From Rhodobacter sp. (GTDB taxonomy: Bacteria > Pseudomonadota > Alphaproteobacteria > Rhodobacterales > Rhodobacteraceae), in contig JAIXRW010000054.1 in the NCBI GenBank assembly GCA_027484985.1, forward strand, positions 23,479 through 87,478: a DNA stretch of 64,000 bases, read 5' to 3'. The notes beneath the pieces are model-generated. The model saw nothing but the letters and a program-made list of their open reading frames with translations. It made no database searches and had not been told where the DNA came from. A program made the translations under genes and the position numbers. Of the stretch, positions 7,822-15,858 are shown piece after piece (positions within the stretch are counted from its first letter, which is position 1; each line of letters starts with the position of its first letter).

Positions 7822-8802
7822 TTGCCAAGGAAAACCGTCCTGCACACGCTTTCGCCCCGCTTCCGCTCTGTCCTGACGGGCCTGTGCCTGTCGGCGCTCG
7901 CCGCCTGTGGCCCCATGCCACCGGCCCCGCCACAGGCGGGCAGCGCCGTGCCGGACCAAAGCCCCGCCACCGCCCCCGCCGTAGCGCCGACGGAAACCGA
8001 AGCCAGCCTTGCCGCGCGCCAGCATTACGCCCGCGTGCAGACGATGCTGCTGGCGCAGGGGCTGCTCCGCACCGATGGCGGCGGCCCCGACACCCCCTTT
8101 ACCGACCGGATGCTGGCCGAAAACTTCATCCGCGTGGCGCTTTACGACGAATACACCCGCACCTCGGGCGGCCCCGTCCAGCGCACCACCGCCAGCCGCA
8201 TCCGCAAATGGGATGTGCCCGTCCGCCTCGGGCTGCGCTTCGGCGTCTCGGTCCCGCCCGACCGCCGCGCCGCCGATACCGCGCGCATCGCCTCGTTCCT
8301 TGCGCGGCTCTCGCGGCTGACCGGCCATGCCATCGGCCTGTCCGACACCAATCCCAACTTCCTTGTCTATATCGTGTCCGAAGACGAACGTCAGGCGCTC
8401 GGCCCGCAGATCCGCGCCAGCCTGCCCGGTCTTTCGCCGTCCGAAGTGGGCGCGATCACCCAGATGGACCGCTCCACCTATTGCCTTGTCTATGCCATGT
8501 CCGATGGCGCCAGCTCCAGCTATACCCGCGCCTTCGCCGTGATCCGCGCCGAACATCCCGATCTTCTGCGCCTGTCCTGCATGCATGAAGAAATCGCCCA
8601 GGGTCTTGGCCTTGCCAATGACAGCCCCTCGGCCCGCCCCTCGATCTTCAACGATGACGAGGAATTTGCCCTGCTCACCCGGCAGGACGAACTGATGCTG
8701 AAAATCCTTTACAACCCCGCCCTCACCCCCGGCATGACCGAAGATCAGGCCCGCCCCATCATCGCCACCCTCGCCGCGCGCCTGATCGGCGGCGAAAGCT
8801 GA
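7822..8802 (+). CDS. DUF2927 family lipoprotein
   Basis: A 326-residue predicted lipoprotein. The hydrophobic N-terminus ends in a lipobox, LSALAAC-G near residue 30, followed by a Pro/Ala linker and a globular domain that matches DUF2927 (NFIRVALYDEY at the start, HEEIAQGLGL near the end). The conserved HEEIAQ with nearby acidic residues resembles a zinc-protease-like motif, which is an inference. The start used is TTG at 7822, three bases after the TelA stop, chosen because it precedes the signal peptide; no strong ribosome-binding site is visible. It sits between telA-like and the SPFH gene, which would place a lipid-anchored partner at the membrane face of the cluster. Confidence 0.75.
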   Translation: MPRKTVLHTLSPRFRSVLTGLCLSALAACGPMPPAPPQAGSAVPDQSPATAPAVAPTETEASLAARQHYARVQTMLLAQGLLRTDGGGPDTPFTDRMLAENFIRVALYDEYTRTSGGPVQRTTASRIRKWDVPVRLGLRFGVSVPPDRRAADTARIASFLARLSRLTGHAIGLSDTNPNFLVYIVSEDERQALGPQIRASLPGLSPSEVGAITQMDRSTYCLVYAMSDGASSSYTRAFAVIRAEHPDLLRLSCMHEEIAQGLGLANDSPSARPSIFNDDEEFALLTRQDELMLKILYNPALTPGMTEDQARPIIATLAARLIGGES

Positions 8803-8834
8803 CCCCTCGGCAACGGCCCCGCATTGGCTCCGCA

Positions 8835-8862
8835 GGGGCCTGCAAGAATTTTCGCAGGCCCC
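8835..8862 (+). terminator. Perfect 9-bp hairpin between the DUF2927 and SPFH genes
   Basis: GGGGCCTGC at 8835-8843 pairs with GCAGGCCCC at 8854-8862 around the loop AAGAATTTTC. No U-tract follows, so it may act as a weak or attenuating terminator, or stabilise the upstream mRNA, splitting the cluster into two expression units. Confidence 0.5.
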
Positions 8863-8941
8863 CCGCTGCGATATGGTGTTTTGCGGCCATCCTCCTGTAT
8901 GCTTCCGGCCGGGCGAACACTCGAAAGAACGGGGCGGTTAT

Positions 8942-10063
8942 ATGGTTTTCGGCTTCCTGCGCGGCGAATTCATCGATGTCATCGACTGGACCGATGACAC
9001 CCGCGACACCATGGTCTGGCGCTTCGAACGTCAGGGCAACGCAATCAAATACGGCGCCAAGCTGACCGTCCGCGAAGGCCAAGCCGCCGTTTTCATCCAC
9101 GAAGGCCAGCTTGCCGATACTTTCGGCCCCGGCCTCTACCAGCTTGAAACCAACAACCTGCCGATCCTGACCACGCTGCAACACTGGGATCACGGCTTCA
9201 GCTCGCCCTTCAAATCCGAGATTTACTTCATCTCGACCACCCGCTTCAACGACCAGAAATGGGGCACCAAGAACCCCATCATGTGCCGCGACCCCGAATT
9301 TGGCCCCGTGCGCCTGCGCGCCTTCGGCACCTATTCGATGCGCGTTTCCGATCCGGCGCTGTTCCTCAAGGAAATCGTCGGCACCGATGGCGAATTCACC
9401 GCCGATGAGGTGTCGGACCAGATCCGCAACGTCATCGCCCAGCAGTTCAGCCAGATCATCGCCAAGGCGGGCATCCCCGTGCTCGATATGGCGGGCAATA
9501 CCGGCGACCTTGGCAAGCTGGTCGCCACCGCGATCAACCCCACCATCGCGGGCTATGGCCTGACCCTGCCCGAATTCTACATCGAGAACATCTCGCTTCC
9601 CGAAGAGGTGGAAAAGGCGCTCGACAAACGCACCTCGGTCGGCATCGCAGGCGACTTGAACAAATACATGCAATTCTCGGCGGCCGAGGCGATGGGCAAG
9701 GGCGGTTCGGGCGGCGATGCGATGACCGCAGGCATCGGGGCTGCCATGGGCATGCAGATGGCCCAGAACATGGCCCAAAGCATGAACCCGAATACCGGCC
9801 CCTGGGGGGCTGCCCCGCAATCGGCGGGCGCACCGCCCCCGCCCCCCCCGCCCCCCGCCGCCCGCGCATGGCATATCGCCGCCAACGGCGCCACCACCGG
9901 CCCCTTTGCCGAAGCCGACCTTGCCGCCATGGTGACGGCAGGCACCCTGACACGCGCCAGCACCGTCTGGTCCGAGGGGATGGAGGGCTGGAAACCCGCC
10001 GCCGAAACCGACCTCGCGCGTCTGTTCCGCACCACCCCGCCCCCGCCCCCGCCCGGAGCGTAA
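8942..10063 (+). CDS. SPFH-domain protein with C-terminal GYF_2 domain
   Basis: A 373-residue protein. Residues about 30-240 form an SPFH-type domain of the virion-core/YdjI group (VREGQAAVFIHEGQLADTFGPGLYQL, IKFYINTT-like SEIYFISTTRF). Then comes a Gly/Ala/Met-rich linker with a run of prolines, and residues about 305-355 form a GYF_2 domain (AWHIAANGATTGPF, TRASTVWSEGMEGW). SPFH proteins scaffold membrane microdomains; GYF_2 domains are adaptor modules. ATG 8942 was chosen because the domain begins right after it. The next gene, a zinc-ribbon membrane protein, is three bases downstream, and this pair recurs in many bacteria. Fusion to GYF_2 suggests recruitment of partners to a membrane platform. 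Confidence 0.82.
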   Translation: MVFGFLRGEFIDVIDWTDDTRDTMVWRFERQGNAIKYGAKLTVREGQAAVFIHEGQLADTFGPGLYQLETNNLPILTTLQHWDHGFSSPFKSEIYFISTTRFNDQKWGTKNPIMCRDPEFGPVRLRAFGTYSMRVSDPALFLKEIVGTDGEFTADEVSDQIRNVIAQQFSQIIAKAGIPVLDMAGNTGDLGKLVATAINPTIAGYGLTLPEFYIENISLPEEVEKALDKRTSVGIAGDLNKYMQFSAAEAMGKGGSGGDAMTAGIGAAMGMQMAQNMAQSMNPNTGPWGAAPQSAGAPPPPPPPPAARAWHIAANGATTGPFAEADLAAMVTAGTLTRASTVWSEGMEGWKPAAETDLARLFRTTPPPPPPGA

Positions 10064-10066
10064 ACC

Positions 10067-11149
10067 ATGGCCCGTCAGACCTGGCCCTGCGCCGAATGCG
10101 GGGCCGACCTGCGTTTCGTGCCGGGTGCGACCGAACTGAAATGCGCCCATTGCGGCCATGTCCAGCCCATCCCCGACCAGCCCGCCCGCCGCAGCCGCGC
10201 CTTGGGCGAAATCGATCTGGCCCGTGGCCTTGCCGATGACCTGACGCCTGCGCAAACCGTCACGGTGCAATCGACCGCCTGCCCGAATTGCGGCGCGCTG
10301 GTCGAATTCAAGGGTGCCGAACACGCCACCGAATGCCCCTTCTGCGCCACGCCGGTCGTCACCGAAACCGACGAGACGCGCAAGATCAAGCCGCAGGCCG
10401 TGCTGCCCTTCGTCCTGTCCGAAGGTCAGGCGCGGCAGGCGATGACCGACTGGCTGGGCCGCCTGTGGTTCGCCCCGAACGGGTTGCAGGAATATGCCCG
10501 CAAGGGCCGCGCGCTGGCGGGTCTTTACGTGCCCTACTGGACCTTCGACGCCGCCACCCGCTCGCGCTATAGCGGGGCGCGGGGCGATTACTACTACACC
10601 ACCGAAACCTATACCGAAAACGGCCAGACCCGCACCCGTCAGGTGCGCCACACCCGCTGGCGCGCCGCCTCGGGCCGCGTGGCCCGCGATTTCGACGATG
10701 TGCTGGTGCTGGCCAGCCAATCCCTGCCGCGCAGCTATACCGACGCCCTCGCCCCGTGGGACCTGTCGGCGCTGCAACCCTATACGCCCGATTACCTCGC
10801 CGGTTTCACCGCCGAAGGCTATACCGTCCCCCTCGCCGATGGCCACGCCATCGGACGCGAGGTGATGGAAGGCGTGATCCGTCAGGATGTCCGCGTCGAT
10901 ATCGGCGGCGACGAACAGCGCATCGACGATGTCGATACCGACTGGTCGGACGAAACCTTCAAACACATCCTGCTGCCCGTCTGGATGGCCGCCTACAAAT
11001 ACGGCGGCAAAAGTTACCGCTTCGTGGTGAACGGCCAGACCGGCAAGGTGCAGGGCGAACGCCCCTACAGCAAGTGGAAGATCTTCTTCGCCGTGCTGCT
11101 GGCACTGGCCATCGCAGGCGCGGCCTTCGCCGTGCTGCAAAACCGCTGA
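10067..11149 (+). CDS. Zinc-ribbon protein with C-terminal membrane helix
   Basis: A 360-residue protein. Two zinc ribbons are visible near the N-terminus: the CAEC/CAHC pairs at about residues 6-29 and the CPNC/CPFC pairs at about 70-92. The central part is mainly beta-like, with a Tyr-rich patch (YYYTTETYTE), and residues about 335-358 form one hydrophobic helix ending in VLQNR. Such proteins are commonly annotated as TFIIB-type or primosome-like zinc ribbons, but nothing here indicates transcription or replication; the C-terminal anchor argues for a membrane role. Immediate coupling to the SPFH gene suggests a physical partnership. The precise function is unknown. Confidence 0.75.
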   Translation: MARQTWPCAECGADLRFVPGATELKCAHCGHVQPIPDQPARRSRALGEIDLARGLADDLTPAQTVTVQSTACPNCGALVEFKGAEHATECPFCATPVVTETDETRKIKPQAVLPFVLSEGQARQAMTDWLGRLWFAPNGLQEYARKGRALAGLYVPYWTFDAATRSRYSGARGDYYYTTETYTENGQTRTRQVRHTRWRAASGRVARDFDDVLVLASQSLPRSYTDALAPWDLSALQPYTPDYLAGFTAEGYTVPLADGHAIGREVMEGVIRQDVRVDIGGDEQRIDDVDTDWSDETFKHILLPVWMAAYKYGGKSYRFVVNGQTGKVQGERPYSKWKIFFAVLLALAIAGAAFAVLQNR

Positions 11150-11157
11150 CCGCGCAA

Positions 11158-11192
11158 GGGGGGCTGTCTGCCCCCCTCGCCGCCTGACGGCG
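11158..11192 (+). terminator. Tandem hairpins downstream of the zinc-ribbon gene
   Basis: GGGGGGC (11158-11164) pairs with GCCCCCC (11170-11176), and CGCCG (11178-11182) pairs with CGGCG (11188-11192). They lie just after the stop codon and are likely to end the SPFH/zinc-ribbon transcript, though there is no U-tract. Confidence 0.55.
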
Positions 11193-11196
11193 GCTC

Positions 11197-11230
11197 ACCC
11201 CCCGAGAGTATTTGGGCAAAGGTGAAGGGG
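11197..11230 (-). repeat. Dispersed AAATACTC element
   Basis: On the minus strand it reads CCTTCACCTTTGCCCAAATACTC followed by GGGGGG. It is nearly identical to copies at 3352, 3450, 3550, 23028 and 38884 and related to 35101 and 36220. Confidence 0.7.
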
Positions 11231-11284
11231 TAAGACAGCATGGCCGCCCCCTCGGCAATGGCTGCCATGCCCCCGCCCCTGTTC

Positions 11285-11304
11285 ATCCCCGCGCAAGCGG
11301 GGAT
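11285..11304. repeat. REP-like palindrome with GCAA loop
   Basis: ATCCCCGC (11285-11292) and GCGGGGAT (11297-11304) form a perfect 8-bp stem around GCAA. This is the form of widespread repetitive extragenic palindromes. Only one copy was noticed in the window. Confidence 0.5.
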
Positions 11305-11496
11305 CTCTGCCCGCTTTCCGCGCCGCCGCGACGATCAGAAAACGGGCGACCGGAGCAGGCGGCAACGATGAAGAAAGCGTAAAGCCAGCGTTTCGCGCGT
11401 CTGCATTGCCTGTGCATTCCCGTTTCATCCCTGTCACGCTTGACACGGCCCCCCCGCCGCCGCATCAGGCAGGCAATGTGACAGCAGGGCATCCCC

Positions 11497-12456
11497 ATGA
11501 TCGACCTTTCCCGCGTCTTGACCCAAGCCCGCATCCCCGAACTGCCGAACCCCTATTTCGGCAAGGTGCGCGACTGTTACGATCTGCCCGACAACACCCG
11601 CATCCTTATCTCGTCCGACCGTATCTCGGCCTTCGACCGCATCCTTGCCGCCATTCCGTTCAAGGGCCAAGTCCTTACGCAAACAGCGAAATTCTGGTTC
11701 GAGGCGACCGCCGACATCTGCGCCAACCATGTGCTTTCCTACCCCGATGCCAATGTGGTCATCGGCAAGCGGCTGACGATCCTGCCGGTCGAGATCGTGG
11801 TGCGCGGCTATCTGGCGGGCACGACGGGAACCTCGGTGCTGACGCTGTACAAACAGGGCCAGCGGGCGATGTATGGCCACATCCTGCCCGACGGCATGCG
11901 CGACAACCAGCCCCTGCCCGCCCCGATCATCACCCCCACATCCAAGGCCTTCGACGGCGGCCATGACGAACCGCTGACAGCCCAAGACATTGTTTCGCAA
12001 GGGCTTTTGACCCAGGCGCAATGGGCCGAGGTATCCTCGAAAGCCCTTGCCCTGTTCGCCCGCGGCCAGAAAATGGCCGCCGAACGCGGCCTGATCCTTG
12101 TCGATACCAAATATGAATTCGGCACGGATGAGGCGGGCAATATCCTGATCGCCGACGAAATCCACACCCCCGATTCCAGCCGCTACTGGCTGGCCGATGG
12201 CTATGAGGCGGCCTTTGCCGCCGGCACCCGCCCGCCAAGCTTTGACAAGGACGTGATCCGCGCCTGGGTCGCCGCCCGCTGCGACCCCTATGTCGATGAA
12301 ATTCCTGTCATTCCCGCCGAGATGATCGCCAAGACCGCACAAGTCTATATCGACGCATATCAGGCGATCACCGGCCAACCCTTCGTCCCCGATACCACGG
12401 GCGCGACCCCGCTCGACCGCGTGCGCGCCAATCTGGCGCCCTATTTCAGCCGCTGA
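11497..12456 (+). CDS. purC: Phosphoribosylaminoimidazole-succinocarboxamide synthase (long form)
   Basis: A 319-residue SAICAR synthase of de novo purine synthesis; it joins CAIR and aspartate using ATP. Diagnostic segments are GKVRDCYDL near the N-terminus, [18 protein letters not shown] and the metal-site VDTKYEFG. The length is that of the long, yeast-like form rather than the roughly 240-residue form usually encoded beside purS/purQ. No other purine gene is adjacent; the next gene is a sugar kinase with its own Shine-Dalgarno sequence 59 bp downstream. Alphaproteobacteria often carry both forms, so this may be a second copy; that is inference from family knowledge. Confidence 0.93.
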   Translation: MIDLSRVLTQARIPELPNPYFGKVRDCYDLPDNTRILISSDRISAFDRILAAIPFKGQVLTQTAKFWFEATADICANHVLSYPDANVVIGKRLTILPVEIVVRGYLAGTTGTSVLTLYKQGQRAMYGHILPDGMRDNQPLPAPIITPTSKAFDGGHDEPLTAQDIVSQGLLTQAQWAEVSSKALALFARGQKMAAERGLILVDTKYEFGTDEAGNILIADEIHTPDSSRYWLADGYEAAFAAGTRPPSFDKDVIRAWVAARCDPYVDEIPVIPAEMIAKTAQVYIDAYQAITGQPFVPDTTGATPLDRVRANLAPYFSR

Positions 12457-12515
12457 CTGTTTGCGCTAACACCGCCCGATCCGTTAAGGTCGCCGCAATC
12501 CAAGGAGTGTTAGAG

Positions 12516-13439
12516 ATGATTCTCAGCTGTGGCGAAGCCCTGATCGACATGTTGCCCCGCACCACCACACTGGGCGAACCCGCATTTTCGCCTTATGCGG
12601 GCGGCGCGGTGTTCAACACCGCCATCGCATTGGGCCGCCTTGGCGCGCCATCGGCGTTTTTTTCCGGCATTTCCAATGACATGCTGGGCCAGATCCTGAC
12701 CGAAACGCTTGAGGCGTCAAAGGTTGACACTTCGTTAACGGCCCGGTCCGACCGGCCCACCACCGTGGCCTTCGTCAAGCTGGTCGATGGGCAGGCCACC
12801 TATGCCTTTTACGATGAAAACACCGCCGGTCGCCTTTTGGCGGAAAGCGAGCTTCCCGCCCTTCCCGCCAGCCTGGGCACCCTGTTTTTCGGCGGCATCA
12901 GCCTTGTGAACGACCCCGCCGCCAGCACCTATGAGGCGCTTCAGGCCCGCGAATCCGCCACCCGCGTCACCATGATAGACCCCAACATCCGCCCCGGTTT
13001 CATCGCAGGTAAAGAGGCGCAATACCGCGCCCGCATCGAACGCATGATCGCCCGCGCCGATATCGTGAAACTGTCGGACGAAGACCTGCACTGGCTGATG
13101 GGAACAGGCGACGTGTCGTCCCTCGCCCGCCAAATCCTTGAAAAGGGGCCAAAAATCGTTTTCATCACCGAAGGCGCCGCAGGAGCCCGCGCCATTACCG
13201 CCACGCAAAACCGCTTCGTCGCGGCCACCCGCGTGACCGTGGCCGATACGGTCGGCGCGGGCGACACGTTCAACGCGGGCGCCCTTTGCGCCCTGCACGA
13301 GGCGGGGGCACTGACCAAATCCGCGCTTGTTACGCTGTCCGACGACACGCTGGATGCCGCCCTGACCCTTGGCACCCGCGCCGCCGCCATTACCGTTTCC
13401 CGCGCTGGCGCCAACCCGCCTTGGCGCCACGAATTGTGA
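12516..13439 (+). CDS. PfkB-family carbohydrate kinase (fructokinase-like)
   Basis: A 307-residue cytoplasmic ribokinase-fold kinase. It opens with [12 protein letters not shown] and [15 protein letters not shown], the substrate-binding motifs of fructokinases, and ends with [16 protein letters not shown], the PfkB signature with the catalytic Asp. The most likely reaction is phosphorylation of fructose or a related sugar by ATP; 2-keto-3-deoxygluconate or another sugar acid is possible. ATG 12516 is preferred over an in-frame GTG at 12507 because AAGGAG (12502-12507) lies at correct spacing. The stop codon overlaps the start of dtd, so the two genes are translationally coupled, although their functions are unrelated. 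Confidence 0.85.
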   Translation: MILSCGEALIDMLPRTTTLGEPAFSPYAGGAVFNTAIALGRLGAPSAFFSGISNDMLGQILTETLEASKVDTSLTARSDRPTTVAFVKLVDGQATYAFYDENTAGRLLAESELPALPASLGTLFFGGISLVNDPAASTYEALQARESATRVTMIDPNIRPGFIAGKEAQYRARIERMIARADIVKLSDEDLHWLMGTGDVSSLARQILEKGPKIVFITEGAAGARAITATQNRFVAATRVTVADTVGAGDTFNAGALCALHEAGALTKSALVTLSDDTLDAALTLGTRAAAITVSRAGANPPWRHEL

Positions 13440-13870
13440 GGGCAGTCCTTCAACGCGTCAGCCACGCTTCGGTCACGGTCGATGGCGCCGTGACCGGCGA
13501 GATCGGCCATGGCCTGCTCATTCTGATCTGCGCCATGCAGGGCGATACCGACGCGCAGGCCCGCCAGATGGCCGCGAAAATCGCCAAGATGCGCATCTTC
13601 AAGGATGACGCGGGCAAGATGAACCTCTCGCTCCGCGATGTGCAGGGCTCTGCGCTGATCGTCTCGCAATTCACCCTCGCCGCCGACCTGCGCGGCAACC
13701 GCCCCGGCTTTTCCACCGCCGCCCCGCCCGACGAAGGCCGCAGGCTTTACGAGTTCTTCACGCGCGCGATGCAGGATGAGGGCATCCCCACCGCCAACGG
13801 CATCTTCGGGGCAGATATGGCCGTCGCCCTTGTAAACGACGGCCCCGTCACAATCTGGGTCGAGCTTTAG
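13436..13870 (+). CDS. dtd: D-aminoacyl-tRNA deacylase
   Basis: A 144-residue editing enzyme that hydrolyses D-aminoacyl-tRNAs. Both catalytic signatures are present: [10 protein letters not shown] around residue 80 and NDGPVTIW at the C-terminus. The length is typical. The start is a GTG (13436) that overlaps the TGA of the preceding kinase gene; translation from it gives the usual [13 protein letters not shown]-terminus, and no ATG fits. The 3' end overlaps the convergent acyl-CoA synthetase gene by four bases (13867-13870), so the two stop codons interlock and there is no room for a separate terminator. Confidence 0.93.
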   Translation: MRAVLQRVSHASVTVDGAVTGEIGHGLLILICAMQGDTDAQARQMAAKIAKMRIFKDDAGKMNLSLRDVQGSALIVSQFTLAADLRGNRPGFSTAAPPDEGRRLYEFFTRAMQDEGIPTANGIFGADMAVALVNDGPVTIWVEL

Positions 13871-15753
13871 GCCTTCTCCCAAGCCGTTGTAAAACCGCCC
13901 AGAATCGTGGCCAGCTTCGCCTCGTCACCCTTCGGCACACCCGCCACACGCGCCACCAGCCCGCGTTTCTTGTCCTCGATCACCTCGGCCACGTGGCCCG
14001 AAATCCCCGCCTCGGCCAGCGCCGCATCATAGACGCGCTTCACCGCCAGCCGCCGCAGGTCGGGCTTGAACACCTTGCCCACCGCCGTTTTCGGCAATTC
14101 GGGCAGCAGTTCGATATGCTTGGGCACCGCCGCCCGTTCGGGAATATGGGCTGCGGCAAAGTCCATCAATTCGGCCACGGCCACCTCGCGCCCCTTGACC
14201 AGTTCGACATAGGCGCAGGGCAGCTCGCCCGAATGGGCATCGGGCTGGCCGATGGCGCCGACCACCGCCACAGCCTCGTGCTTCATCAGGGCTTCCTCGA
14301 TCGTCGCGGGGTCGATGTTATGCCCGCCGCGGATGATGAGGTCTTTCGCCCGTCCGGTGATGAACAGATACCCCTCCGCATCGACCCGGCCCAGATCGCC
14401 CGTCCGCAAAAACCGCCCTTCGGCGAAGAGATCGCGGTTCTTGTCCACTTCCGTGTAGGTCGAACCCTCGAACACGCCGGGGTTGGCCACGCAGATCTCG
14501 CCCACCTCGTCCACGCCACATTCGCGGAAGGCATCCCCCTGTTTTTGCAGGATTCTCAGATGGGTATAGGGGAAGGGCAGGCCCACCGACCCGATCTTCT
14601 TCGTTCCCCCCGGCGGGTTCACGGCGACCAGACAGGTGCATTCCGTAAGCCCATAGCCTTCCACGATCTCGATCCCCGTCGCCTTTTTGAAGCGGGCATA
14701 AAGCTCGACCGGCAGCGCGGCAGACCCCGAAAAAGCGTTCTTCAGGCTGGAAATATCGGCATCGATGGGCCGCTGCATCAGCGCGGCCAGCGCGGTGGGA
14801 ACCGTGATCAGATAGGTGCAGCGCCAGCGTTCGACCAGCTTCCACAGATTGTCCATCACCCCCGGCCCGCGATAGCCCGCAGGCGTCGGAAACACCACAT
14901 GCGCGCCCGATGCGATCATCGACATCAGGATCGGATAGGCCGCAAACACATGGAACAGCGGCAGGGGGCACATCACCACATCTTCTGGGCGGAACAGCAG
15001 CCGCGCCCCAAGCCAGCCGTTATAGACCATGCCCGAAACCTTGTGCTGGGCCACCTTGGGCATCCCCGTGGTGCCGCCGGTATGGAAATAGGCGGCCACG
15101 CGGTCATCCTGCCGGTCTTCGAAATCAAGCGCATCCGACCGGTGCCGCGCCAGTTCATGCGCGAAATCCTTGACCACGGCGGTATGGGCCACGGGGTTTT
15201 TCGGCCGCACCAAGGGCACGATCCAGCTTTTCGGCGGCGTCAGATAGCGCAGCAGGTCCACTTCCAGCACAGTGGTCACGCCGGGGGCATGGCGCACGGC
15301 CTCGGCCACCTTTTGCGCCACGTCGGTCTTGGGAAAGGCCTTCAGCGTGACAACGACCTTGGCCCCCGTCTCGCGCAGAATGGCGCTGATCTGGGCCGGT
15401 TCCAGCAAGGGGTTGATCGGGTTCACGATCCCCGCCACCGCCCCGCCCAGCAGCACGACCGCCGTTTCAAGGCAATTGGGCAGCACATAGGCCACCACAT
15501 CGCGTTCCCCAACCCCAAGGCTGCGGAACAAATTGGCCGCCGCCCGCGTTTGGGCCAGTAACTCGCTCCATGTCAGCGTGGCCGATTTGTCTTTCGGTCC
15601 AGCAAATATCTGGAAACTCACCGCCGGACGCGCCCCGTGGGCCGCCGCCGCGCGGGACAGAAAGCCATGCATGGTCCGCGACATGTCGCGGTCCTCCCAC
15701 GGCATCTCGGACTCGATGGCCTTCAGGTCCGCCAGATTGGCGAATGTCGTCAT
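13867..15753 (-). CDS. Acyl-CoA synthetase (AMP-forming)
   Basis: A 628-residue adenylate-forming enzyme that activates a carboxylic acid through an acyl-AMP to an acyl-CoA thioester. The ATP-binding motif is [15 protein letters not shown] (about residue 232), GYGLTE follows, then the [12 protein letters not shown] hinge region and the catalytic Lys near the C-terminus in KTAVGKVFK. The size and sequence resemble FadD-like synthetases of alphaproteobacteria rather than acetyl-CoA synthetase. The substrate (fatty, branched or aromatic acid) cannot be decided. ATG 15753 has GGGAGGGGAAC upstream. It lies downstream of and on the same strand as the ABC exporter but is separated by 105 bp that includes an inverted repeat. 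Confidence 0.88.
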   Translation of the reverse strand: MTTFANLADLKAIESEMPWEDRDMSRTMHGFLSRAAAAHGARPAVSFQIFAGPKDKSATLTWSELLAQTRAAANLFRSLGVGERDVVAYVLPNCLETAVVLLGGAVAGIVNPINPLLEPAQISAILRETGAKVVVTLKAFPKTDVAQKVAEAVRHAPGVTTVLEVDLLRYLTPPKSWIVPLVRPKNPVAHTAVVKDFAHELARHRSDALDFEDRQDDRVAAYFHTGGTTGMPKVAQHKVSGMVYNGWLGARLLFRPEDVVMCPLPLFHVFAAYPILMSMIASGAHVVFPTPAGYRGPGVMDNLWKLVERWRCTYLITVPTALAALMQRPIDADISSLKNAFSGSAALPVELYARFKKATGIEIVEGYGLTECTCLVAVNPPGGTKKIGSVGLPFPYTHLRILQKQGDAFRECGVDEVGEICVANPGVFEGSTYTEVDKNRDLFAEGRFLRTGDLGRVDAEGYLFITGRAKDLIIRGGHNIDPATIEEALMKHEAVAVVGAIGQPDAHSGELPCAYVELVKGREVAVAELMDFAAAHIPERAAVPKHIELLPELPKTAVGKVFKPDLRRLAVKRVYDAALAEAGISGHVAEVIEDKKRGLVARVAGVPKGDEAKLATILGGFTTAWEKA

Positions 15754-15778
15754 GTTCCCCTCCCGCGCTGTGGCCCTT

Positions 15779-15811
15779 CATGTTCCCGAAGGTGCCGCGA
15801 CAAGGAACATG
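15779..15811. promoter_or_regulatory. Inverted repeat between exporter and acyl-CoA synthetase genes
   Basis: CATGTTCC (15779-15786) and GGAACATG (15804-15811) are perfect inverted repeats 17 bases apart. The element lies 25-58 bp before the acyl-CoA synthetase start. It could be a terminator for the exporter or an operator for the synthetase; there is no U-tract. Confidence 0.4.
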
Positions 15812-15858
15812 GGTGCAAACACCGCATCCCGCAAGGCTGCGCCGTCACAGACGCCGCG

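Larger units (their letters stand above)
11150..11496. other. Intergenic region with three hairpins and a dispersed element
   Basis: About 350 bp without a gene. In order it holds a GGGGGGC/GCCCCCC hairpin (11158-11176), a CGCCG/CGGCG hairpin (11178-11192), a copy of the AAATACTCC dispersed element on the minus strand (11197-11230), and a GCAA-loop palindrome (11285-11304). The remaining part before purC presumably contains its promoter. No clear -35/-10 pair was recognised. Confidence 0.6.

Noticed and set aside
6559..8586. Long antisense frames opposite telA and the lipoprotein gene
   Set aside because: They are mirror frames of well-supported genes, with His/Gly/Gln-rich sequence and no recognised motif.
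13993..15561. 522-codon plus-strand frame opposite the acyl-CoA synthetase
   Set aside because: The minus strand carries all AMP-forming motifs; the plus-strand translation is His/Arg/Gln-rich shadow sequence.
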